Assembly: GCF_032911225.1 (NCBI RefSeq)
Contig: NZ_CP136600.1
Coordinates: 4,836,001 to 4,900,000 of the forward strand
Length of the DNA: 64,000 nucleotides
Direction: 5' to 3'
DNA from: Thalassotalea fonticola
GTDB lineage: Bacteria; Pseudomonadota; Gammaproteobacteria; Enterobacterales; Alteromonadaceae
Shown here: piece by piece, positions 28,213 through 37,200 of the stretch
Layout: each line of letters starts with the position of its first letter
How positions within the stretch are numbered: position 1 is the first letter of the stretch
Program-made: the position numbers and the translations under genes
Notes under the pieces: model-generated
Database searches by the model: none
What the model was told of the DNA's origin: nothing
What the model saw: the letters and a program-made list of their open reading frames with translations, nothing else

Positions 28213-30996
28213 ATGAAATTTTTAAAACCAACTCTCCTTGGTCTCTCAGTAACAATTGCACTTGGACTATCAGCATGTGCGACAAACAATAATTCCGCTG
28301 CTAACCAAAGCTCTCAAGCAACACAGACTCAAAGTAGCCCACTAACATATGTTCGCACAGTAGAAGGCATTGAAGAATATACCTTAGAAAACGGCTTAAA
28401 AGTTTTATTGTATCCAGACCCATCACAGCCTAAAACTTTGGTTAATGTTACTTACCGTGTTGGCTCTGTGCATGAGTATTACGGAGAAACGGGTATGGCT
28501 CATTTACTTGAACACATGCTATTTAAAGGCTCTACAAATTATAAAAGCATTGATAAAGAATTCAAAAAACGTGGCATGGGTAAAAATGCCTCCACTTGGT
28601 TAGACCGCACTAATTATTTTGAAACCTTTGATGCTAATGAAGACAGCCTTGAATGGGCTATTGGTATGGAAGCTGACCGTATGGTTAACGCCACCTTCAC
28701 TGAAGAAGATTTAAAAAGTGAAATGACCGTTGTGCGCAATGAAATGGAGCGAGGCGAAAATAGCCCATTTCGTATGTTAATGGGCCGTATGGCATCAACT
28801 GCCTTTTTGTGGCACAACTACGGTAATAGCACCATAGGCGCACGTTCCGATGTTGAAAACTTTCCATTTCAGCGTTTAAGAAAGTTTTATAAAAAGCATT
28901 ATCGACCTGATAATGCTGTGTTAACAATTGCTGGCCGTTTTGATAAAGATAAAACCATGGCGTTGGTTGAACAAAAATTCGGGACTCTTGCAAAACCAGA
29001 AACTCCAATTGAGCCACTTTATACAGTAGAGCCTACTCAAGACGGTGAAAGGTCGGTTAATATCCGCAGAGTTGGTGATTTACCTATAGTTGGCTTGTCT
29101 TATCATACACCATCGGGTTTACACCCAGAACATGCCGCATTATCAATTTTAGCTGATGTTTTAGGAGATGGAACTCGTGGGCGTTTACAAAAAGCTCTGG
29201 TAGAAAAGGGCATTGCTACTTCGGCATCAAACTTTATATTTGAGCTTAAAGACAGCTCGCAGTTTCTATTCTTTGTTGAAGGGGACAAAGAATCAGATCT
29301 TGCCAAGATAGAAACTGAACTGCTTGCTATTGTAGAGAACTTAAAAAGCCAACCTATTACCCAAGAAGAAATTGATTTAACCAAAGCTAAATTAGCGCGT
29401 CAATCAGAACAAGCAATGCGCAATGTAACTGGTGTGGGTATGGCACTTTCTGAATATATCGCTAAAGGTGATTATCGCCATGCGTTTTATTTAAGAGATC
29501 TCGTTGCTGAAGTAAGCTTGGAGCAAGTACAAGCGGCAGCTGAAAAATACCTAATTCAAAGTAACCGTACAACAGGACGTTTTATTCCTACTGAAAAACC
29601 AGTGCGTGCTGAAATTCCTGCTGCGCCAGATTTGACTGAAGTGTTAAAAGACTATAAAGGCAAAGAAGTTGCTGCTGCAGGTGAAGTTTATGACAACACT
29701 GTAGCAAACATTAAAAAGCGTTTAGTGAAAAGTGAATGGCCTGAAGGTACTAAAGTTAATGTTTACCCGAAAGAGCTTCGTGGCGAACAAGTCATAATTT
29801 CAATGCACTTCCCAAGTGGAACTGCTGAGACTCTGGCAAATAAAGGCATTGCAATCGGCTTTGTTGGCAGTATGGTAAAACAAGGTAACGCTAACTATTC
29901 TAAAGAGCAAATTGCCAGCAAGCTTGATCAATTGAAGAGCTCTATTTCAATCTCAACATCTCTTGGCGCTACTAATGTATCTATTAGCACAGACAAAGCT
30001 AATTTAGACGCAACAGTGAAATTATTAGGTGAATTAATGGCCGCGCCTACATTTCCTGAAAAAGAACTTGAAGTATTGAAGCGCGGTGCGATTGCTGGTA
30101 TTGAACAACAACGTAACGATCCAGGTGCGGTTGCTGGAAATAGCTTTAGAAAAGCATTAAGTAATTATCCTAAGGGTCACCCTAAAGCTTTCATGAGTTT
30201 AGATGACAAAATAGCAGCAATTAATGAGCTAACAGTAGACGAAATAGCTAGTTTATATAACAGCCATACCAATATAAATAATGGCCATATTAGTATTGTA
30301 GGTGATGTTGATGCTGAACAAGTATCTAACAAATTACATGCTCAATTATCAAGTTTTGTAAATGATACACCTTACGAACACATTAAAATTAGCATGAAGC
30401 AAGCTGGTGGCTTAGTTGTTTCAACGGAAACACCAGACAAAGCAAATTCGCAACTTTATGTTATAAACCCAATCACTATGAATAACAGACATGAAGATTA
30501 TTTGGCGTTAAAAATAGCCAATACCATTTTTGGTGGTGATTCGTTCTCATCTCGTATTGGAGCTCGTATTCGAGTGAAAGAAGGGTATAGCTATACAGTA
30601 GCGTCAGGCTTACAAGTTAATACACTTGATCAACAAGGTATGTATTATGCTTTAGCAATTTCGGCACCTGAAAATATGCCTGGTGTGATTGCTGCTTACA
30701 AAGAAGAAGTTGCTAAAGTTGTAGCTGATGGTTTCACCGAGACAGAACTAGATGAAGCCGTAAAAGGATTTGTAAGTAGCCGCAACAGATCATGGGCAAG
30801 TGATGCAACAATTGCAAGTATACTTTTAGGTACCAGTAAAAAGAATGAAGACTTAGCGATTTATGACCAGCAAATTGCTGATGTCCAAAAGCTCACAGTC
30901 GCAGATATTAATACAGCGTTTAACAAATACATTGGCGCTTTAGACATTAATATATTTAAAGCTGGAGATTTTGCCAAGGTTGCTGAAACAAAGTAA
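28213..30996 (+). CDS. M16 family zinc metallopeptidase lipoprotein
   Basis: The 927-residue precursor has a lipoprotein signal ending in LSAC (Cys22 region). Two M16 halves follow. The N-terminal half is active-type, with the inverted zinc motif HLLEH at 97-101 and a downstream Glu in VVRNEMERGE; the C-terminal half is the inactive partner. It probably degrades peptides in the periplasm from a lipid anchor. It is monocistronic, followed by a bidirectional terminator. Confidence 0.92.
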   Translation: MKFLKPTLLGLSVTIALGLSACATNNNSAANQSSQATQTQSSPLTYVRTVEGIEEYTLENGLKVLLYPDPSQPKTLVNVTYRVGSVHEYYGETGMAHLLEHMLFKGSTNYKSIDKEFKKRGMGKNASTWLDRTNYFETFDANEDSLEWAIGMEADRMVNATFTEEDLKSEMTVVRNEMERGENSPFRMLMGRMASTAFLWHNYGNSTIGARSDVENFPFQRLRKFYKKHYRPDNAVLTIAGRFDKDKTMALVEQKFGTLAKPETPIEPLYTVEPTQDGERSVNIRRVGDLPIVGLSYHTPSGLHPEHAALSILADVLGDGTRGRLQKALVEKGIATSASNFIFELKDSSQFLFFVEGDKESDLAKIETELLAIVENLKSQPITQEEIDLTKAKLARQSEQAMRNVTGVGMALSEYIAKGDYRHAFYLRDLVAEVSLEQVQAAAEKYLIQSNRTTGRFIPTEKPVRAEIPAAPDLTEVLKDYKGKEVAAAGEVYDNTVANIKKRLVKSEWPEGTKVNVYPKELRGEQVIISMHFPSGTAETLANKGIAIGFVGSMVKQGNANYSKEQIASKLDQLKSSISISTSLGATNVSISTDKANLDATVKLLGELMAAPTFPEKELEVLKRGAIAGIEQQRNDPGAVAGNSFRKALSNYPKGHPKAFMSLDDKIAAINELTVDEIASLYNSHTNINNGHISIVGDVDAEQVSNKLHAQLSSFVNDTPYEHIKISMKQAGGLVVSTETPDKANSQLYVINPITMNNRHEDYLALKIANTIFGGDSFSSRIGARIRVKEGYSYTVASGLQVNTLDQQGMYYALAISAPENMPGVIAAYKEEVAKVVADGFTETELDEAVKGFVSSRNRSWASDATIASILLGTSKKNEDLAIYDQQIADVQKLTVADINTAFNKYIGALDINIFKAGDFAKVAETK

Positions 30997-31019
30997 CTTA
31001 AGCGATTCAACTGAAACAT

Positions 31020-31049
31020 TAAAAAACGCCTTTATTGGCGTTTTTTTTA
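31020..31049. terminator. Bidirectional terminator between convergent genes
   Basis: AAAAAACGCC-TTTATT-GGCGTTTTTT, a GC stem with A and T runs on the two sides, lying between the M16 gene and the GGDEF/EAL gene. Confidence 0.88.
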
Positions 31050-31086
31050 TTCAGAGATATATGGCATAAATTCTGTTATCAGAGAA

Positions 31087-33474
31087 TTAACTTTGTTTAA
31101 AATTAACTTGCGTTAAATTTTGGTTTTCTATCTTAATTGATTGCTCTGTTATGTGAGGTAAACTGAATTTAGAGTTAGCTAACCACTGTGCAAATTCATG
31201 GGCCGGCAGAGGGCGACTTATAAAGTAGCCTTGAGCTTTCTCACAATTATGTTCTTTGAGCCAATCTAAAGTTTCTTGATCTTCAACACCTTCAGCTACA
31301 ACGGTTAAACCCAATTGGTGAGATAACTGAATTGTAGAATTAACAATGAGTTTGTCTTGTGGTTGCTGAATAAGTTGCTGGATAAAGCAACGATCTATTT
31401 TTAACTCTTGTACCGGTAAGTTTTTTAATTGAGCAAGTGATGAATAACCTGTTCCATAGTCATCAATAGACAAATAGATGCCGTTATTACGTAATAATTT
31501 TATATTCTCTACGGCTTTAGAGTTATGATCGACAAAAGCGTCCTCAGTAACTTCAAGACACATGGCATTTTGTAACTGACTCTTGCCGCATAATTTATCA
31601 ATAAGCTGCAGGCAAAATTCATCATCGAGCAAATTTTCTGGTGAAATATTTATCGCTATTTTTATATCAAGTCCTTCGGCTTGCCATGCAAAATACTGCT
31701 CTATTGCTTTATTTACTACCCAATGACTTAATGCGGTCATTTGGCCTGTTTGATCAGCTATATGAATAAATGATTCAGGTGTTATTAAACCATTTACCGG
31801 GTGATTCCACCTTACTAAAGCTTCGACTTCCTCAACAATGTTATTTGTTAAATTTAATTTTGGTTGGTAATAAAGAGTAAATTCGTTGTGCTCTATAGCG
31901 CCTTTTAATCGGTTTACAAGCTGCAATCGATCTAAGGTGTTAAGGTCTATTTGGCGGTCATACATTTGATATAACAAATTTTGACGCTTAGCTATTTGCA
32001 TAGCGGCATCTACTTCTTTCAATAGTTGGTTCGTTTGAGTCCAACCGTCACTCTCGGTAACGCCAATATTTACTTGTAAGTGAATGGTGATATTTTGGTA
32101 AATGAAGCTAGGCTCTAACACCTCAGTGATCAGACTTACACAGTTTTTAACGTTTGTTTTTGATTCTTCATCAAAACGTATTAAAAAACCATTGCCAGAA
32201 GTGTGAAATAGTGGTTTTTTAATTTTCTTTAATCGGCTGGCTATTTCTTGAATAACTTCATCACCTACATCATGGCCTAAAGTATCATTAATTTCAGATA
32301 TGCGACGTATATTAACTTGGCAGAGTAAAAATGGCTTTGATAAGCCATGCATATCGCGATTAAATTGGTTACGGTTTGGCAGCGATGTTAGCGTATCTAA
32401 AAATGCTTGTTCAGTAATTTTATTTTCACGTGATTTAATCGCTTCAATCATTTTGCCAAACTGCTCAGCAAGTTGGTTTAGCTCATGAGTATCCCCAACA
32501 TGTGTATCTAAGTGGTAGTTACCTTTGGCAATACCTTTTGATATTTTTACCAATCTTCTAACCGGTTCAGTAACGCTACTGGCAATAAAGTACGCGCCAA
32601 TCAATGAAACACCCAAAGTAATAAATATCAATATAAGCAAATTCCAACCGTCTTGGATAATTGCAGCTATCAGGTTTGAATGTAATTGAAAAATTGAAGC
32701 ACTAAGTTGCCATTCATCAATAGTACCTAACGGGTGATTTTGAGCAACAATACTGTCAGAGAATTGAGGCGATAAAGGCGAAATTGAATTCTTTACAACG
32801 TCATGGTTTTCAATAGCCTTATTAAAGGATATCCAATGAAAATCATCTTTGTTTTCCAATACAAAGCCGACGTTGAAAGATGTTAATTTGGAAAACTCGG
32901 TAGCTAGTTTATTATTTAACGAATAACCAAGCCCTATATGACCAATAACTTCTAGTTTTTCTAAAACAGGAGTTAATATAAGTTGATAAATTTCATCATT
33001 GGTAGAATAAAAAACACTGTTTGGATAGTCTTTTAACCACTCTGTATGCTCAAAGGGGCGGTTGATTTGATTACCCGTAAGAACTCGCTTGATTTCTTTA
33101 TTACTATCTTTAACTAGCAGCTCACCCAATATTGTGCCGTTAATACTTATTGCTAAAGCAATATCTGCATCAATTCTTTTTCTGTGGTTATTCAATGCAA
33201 TAGAAAAATTAGGATTACTGGCAAAGAACTCTTTTCTCAATTCAACATCTGTAGCTGAAATTTCAGTAAAGGCGGTTAAATAATAATTACGATTGCTGAT
33301 TTCTTCGGTTAGCAGTGTTTCAGCTTGAGACAAGTGGGAAGCTAACTGTTGTTGCTCGTTTCGTTTATTTGAATAAAACGAAGTAATGAAAGAAACGGTT
33401 TGCACTGCAATGAGCAATAAAATGAAAAAGAAAAAGATCCTGCTTCTTAAGCTATTGAACTTAATAGTATTCAT
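31087..33474 (-). CDS. Membrane GGDEF/EAL protein, probably a c-di-GMP phosphodiesterase
   Basis: The start at 33474 is chosen because AAGGA lies six bases before that ATG; this gives 795 residues. Order: membrane helix, periplasmic sensor (about 35-260), second helix, HAMP (about 290-345), GGDEF-like domain (about 360-510) and EAL domain (about 525-775). The GGDEF motif is degraded (GNGFLI replaces GGDEFL), so it is unlikely to make c-di-GMP. The EAL domain keeps EALVRW, NISPENL and DDYGTGYSS and is likely to hydrolyse c-di-GMP. Confidence 0.9.
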   Translation of the reverse strand: MNTIKFNSLRSRIFFFFILLLIAVQTVSFITSFYSNKRNEQQQLASHLSQAETLLTEEISNRNYYLTAFTEISATDVELRKEFFASNPNFSIALNNHRKRIDADIALAISINGTILGELLVKDSNKEIKRVLTGNQINRPFEHTEWLKDYPNSVFYSTNDEIYQLILTPVLEKLEVIGHIGLGYSLNNKLATEFSKLTSFNVGFVLENKDDFHWISFNKAIENHDVVKNSISPLSPQFSDSIVAQNHPLGTIDEWQLSASIFQLHSNLIAAIIQDGWNLLILIFITLGVSLIGAYFIASSVTEPVRRLVKISKGIAKGNYHLDTHVGDTHELNQLAEQFGKMIEAIKSRENKITEQAFLDTLTSLPNRNQFNRDMHGLSKPFLLCQVNIRRISEINDTLGHDVGDEVIQEIASRLKKIKKPLFHTSGNGFLIRFDEESKTNVKNCVSLITEVLEPSFIYQNITIHLQVNIGVTESDGWTQTNQLLKEVDAAMQIAKRQNLLYQMYDRQIDLNTLDRLQLVNRLKGAIEHNEFTLYYQPKLNLTNNIVEEVEALVRWNHPVNGLITPESFIHIADQTGQMTALSHWVVNKAIEQYFAWQAEGLDIKIAINISPENLLDDEFCLQLIDKLCGKSQLQNAMCLEVTEDAFVDHNSKAVENIKLLRNNGIYLSIDDYGTGYSSLAQLKNLPVQELKIDRCFIQQLIQQPQDKLIVNSTIQLSHQLGLTVVAEGVEDQETLDWLKEHNCEKAQGYFISRPLPAHEFAQWLANSKFSLPHITEQSIKIENQNLTQVNFKQS

Positions 33475-34279
33475 GAATGTTCCTTGAAAATACTCGCTTT
33501 TCAAATCTATTTTAAATGATATGCACTAAACGAATATTAGTTTATTTTTTTTATAGAAATTTTCACTAATACCTACAATGACAAATATTGACTGTTAGGG
33601 CAATAAGTATCTTTTTTATACTGTATCTTCTGACAAATTAAACATTTCTGAAGGTAAACTTTAGGCGAAAAAAGCGCAGGGTAAACGCCTTAATCTCTAT
33701 ACTTGGTGGAGTGGGAAGTTTGAGTTAATGAACTAATTAATTGATTTTTACGGTATTTAAAGATCGTCTGAGCACAGAGTGTTACTGCAAATGTTACTAA
33801 GATTTTCTTCTTGAGAGGAAGTTGTACCGCAGTCTGATATTTGGTTTGCCATTTTGAAATGAATTGTTCAATCAATTTATTTCATCACTAGGAACACTTG
33901 ATACTAACAATAATATTAAAAATTTAGAGTGGTAGTTTAATCATTGCTTTAAGTAAGGCAAAGCGAAAGTTGGACCTCATCAGTTAGGACTGAAAATACA
34001 ACTGATTATCAAAATTTAGAACAGAGAAAACGTATTTACTATACGCCCGAAAAAACATTAATAACAATAAATAACAGACGTCTTATAGGATAGCGTCTAC
34101 CCCTGTCCTCAAAGAGACTAGCCAAATTCACTTTATCGACTAAACTTAAGTCACTAATTGTTTTTTGTTGCCTGCTAAGGTATATATATTCGTTGCTTTA
34201 CGTTGTACGGATTTAAATCTGTTTAGGTTTTGTTTAAGCATTATGTTCTGAAGGTTCCGTAGTACACAAGGAACAATTC
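33475..34279. other. Spacer leading into the accessory segment
   Basis: No supported gene. The central part is the left copy of a ~300-bp direct repeat (listed separately). From about 34006 to 34279 the sequence is unrecognised; the ribosome site AAGGAA lies just before 34280. Confidence 0.5.
33701..34003. repeat. Left copy of a ~300-bp direct repeat with a tRNA/tmRNA-3'-like end
   Basis: It begins TTGGTGGAGTGGGAAGTTTGA, resembling the reverse complement of a tRNA or tmRNA 3' end (TGGTGGAG...TTGAA). It continues with GTGTTACTGCAAATGTTACTA and ends near TCAGTTAGGACTG. The same order of words recurs at 40304-40611 with roughly three quarters identity by eye. The two copies bracket the 1,846-residue gene. 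Confidence 0.65.
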
Positions 34280-37200
34280 ATGCATCAAAAATCATACATT
34301 TCAAGTATTAGTTCGATTTTATTCCCTAGAATAGTCGTGGCTTTGTCTTTGCTATTTTTATTATCAGGCACAATGGTGGCAATGACTGTTGTTGAGGCAG
34401 CCTCGGCTGGCGACATAAATAGTATTGCTAACGATGAGGCTAGCGAAAAACTTTTTTCTACACATCCCCTTTATATCAGACCTAGTAAATATGCGCGTGC
34501 TGCTTTAATCGGCAATTTGAATGTCAAAGGACTGGCTCAGGGCAAGCATAAATTGAGGATAACTTTACCCAACGGTAAAGTCGTTATTCTTCAACGTAGC
34601 TATCTTGAAAAGCGTGGCAAAGGCAACAGTACTTGGTTTGGTCGGGTAAAAGGTGAAGCCAATAGTGAAGTGGTGCTGACACTTAAACATGGTCTGATAT
34701 ATGGTCGGATCAGAATCGTCAATGAGGTTTTTGAGTTAAAGTCTACTCGTAAAAAACAATTAATCGTAGAACAACTCGATTCGCAGCTTTTTCCCGAACG
34801 GGGGGATGACACTATTCGAGTTCCAACATCAGGCGACAATAGTAGTAGTGTAAATATTCCTTCCGCGGCTAGCAGCAACGATGATGGTATTTCGACCATA
34901 GACTTATTGTCAGTTTATTCCAACGATGCTCTGAATAATGCTGGTAGTGCCGAGCAAGTAGAAACCATTATACAGGCGGCGGTTGATGCAGCCAATAACG
35001 CCTTTGTAAACAGTAATATATCTATTCGTTATCGATTGGTGTACACCGCTTCGGTTAATTACAACACTTCAGGCACTACTAGCAATGATCTACCCTGGCT
35101 CCGCTCCGATAGCCAGATAGCCGCTCTCAGGGATCAATATGGTGCCGATATGGTGTCATTGATAGTTGATACCTCTGACTCTTGTGGCACCGGCTATGTA
35201 CAACAGACTCCTGGCTCTGGTTTTGCCTCATTCGCTTTTCAGGTCACGGATATTGATTGTGCTGTGGGTAACCTTACGTTTGGCCATGAACATGGCCACA
35301 ACCTGGGAATGGAACATAACCCGAGTAATAGCAGTGCTTATCCTGAAAATGGGTCCTATCTTTGGTCATTTGGCCATTATATTAATGGTTCGTACCGTAC
35401 GATGATGTCATATTCGGATCCGTGTTCTAGCATTTGCCCTCGCGCTCAGCAAATATCAAACCCAAATGTCATACACAATGGCTATGCAACGGGTATCACC
35501 AACGAGAGAGATAATGCACGTACCGGAGATTTGACCGGTCCCATTTCGGCGGCGTTTCGCGAGCAGGTAGTCCCTTATGACGGTAGTATAGTCTTTGCCG
35601 CACTTGGAGACTTTGGTGATGGCAGCAATGCTGAAGCCGATGTCGCCAGCATGGTAAACGACTGGTTACCTGATTTTATTATCACTGCTGGCGATAATCG
35701 TTATGGTTCAGACAGTTACGATGAAGTAGTTGGACAATTCTACTGTAACTTTCTTACCGATGTAAGCAGTGGTAATTTTTGTGATGGTGGTAACAGCTCG
35801 ATAAACGCCTTCTTCCCGACGCTTGGCAATCACGATTATAGTGATGGTGGTGGCGTTGATGAATACCTTAGTTACTTTTCTCTGCCCGGTGTTGGTATCA
35901 CCACAAATAACACTTCCGGCAGTGAAACATATTATGATTTTGTCGACGGTCCAGTGCATTTCTTTGCCTTAGACAGTGACCTTGCCTGGCGAAACGCAGC
36001 CAACATGAATGCACAAAAAAGCTGGTTGCAAGCCCTGCTCGCCACGTCAATATCGCCATGGCAAGTTGTCTACTTCCACCATGGGGCGTACTCTTCTGCC
36101 AATCACGGTTCACATCCGCATATGCAATGGGATTTTGCTGACTGGGGCGTCGATGCTGTGATTTCCGCTCACGATCATACCTATGAACGGATCAAGCAAG
36201 ATGATATCCTGTATTTTGTCAATGGTCTGGGGGGGCGCAGTCTTTACAGTTTTGGCTCCCCTGTGGCGGGTAGTCAGGTGCGATATAATGGCGATCATGG
36301 GGCGATGCGAATTACCGCTAGCGTAGAGCAGATGCAATTTGAATTTATTAATCGCTTGGGTACTGTGATTGATAGTCATCTGTTGCAACCCTCTGTCGGT
36401 AATAACAATGTAGTTACTACACGAATAGCCTCAAGCACTGATGATGTTGAACAGCGAAGTAGCGATGGTAGCGTAGACATAACCGATTTCGATATCGAAT
36501 TGGGCGATGATCCTGGCTCCAATGAAGACCAAAGTGTTGGTCTGCGCTTCACTGCCCTGAATATCCCGCAGGGAGCAAGCATAATATCTGCTTCACTAGA
36601 ATTTACCGTTGCTGAAATAGATACAGCTACCACCAATGTTAGCATAAGGGCTCAGGCGGCAGATAATGCCGCAGAGTTTGTTGCTACAACCAATAATGTC
36701 ACTAATCGATCGCTTACTAACACATCTTCATCATGGAATATTGCCGCCTGGAATACCGTAGGTGATGTCAAACAATCAACCGATATTTCGGCCTTGGTTC
36801 AGGAAGTTATTAATCGCAACGGCTGGATCGCCGGCAATGCCATGGCCTTTGTGGTCAGTGGTAGTGGTTCTAGAACCGCAAAGTCTTATGATGGTGACGC
36901 AAGCGCCGCACCACTATTACGCATTGAGTATGAGGTGGCGCTACCAACATCAGGTAGCATTGATATCAGCGTTGCTTCGGCAAGCGATGATGTAGAACAA
37001 AAACTGTCGGACGGCAGCATGTATTTTGACAGCAGTGATCTTGAACTGGGTAGCGACGAGAGTTTTAATGGCGAGCAGAGTATTGGCCTCAGATTTCGAG
37101 GAATAGATATTCCACAGGGAGCCATTATCGATAGCGCTTACCTGGAATTTATCGTTGATGAAGCCAATAGTGGGGCAACCGATGTTGAGATCAGAGCACA

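Noticed and set aside
33690..33875. 61-codon minus-strand frame in the left direct repeat
   Set aside because: The related copy at 40310-40500 has stops in the same frame, so the frame is not conserved.
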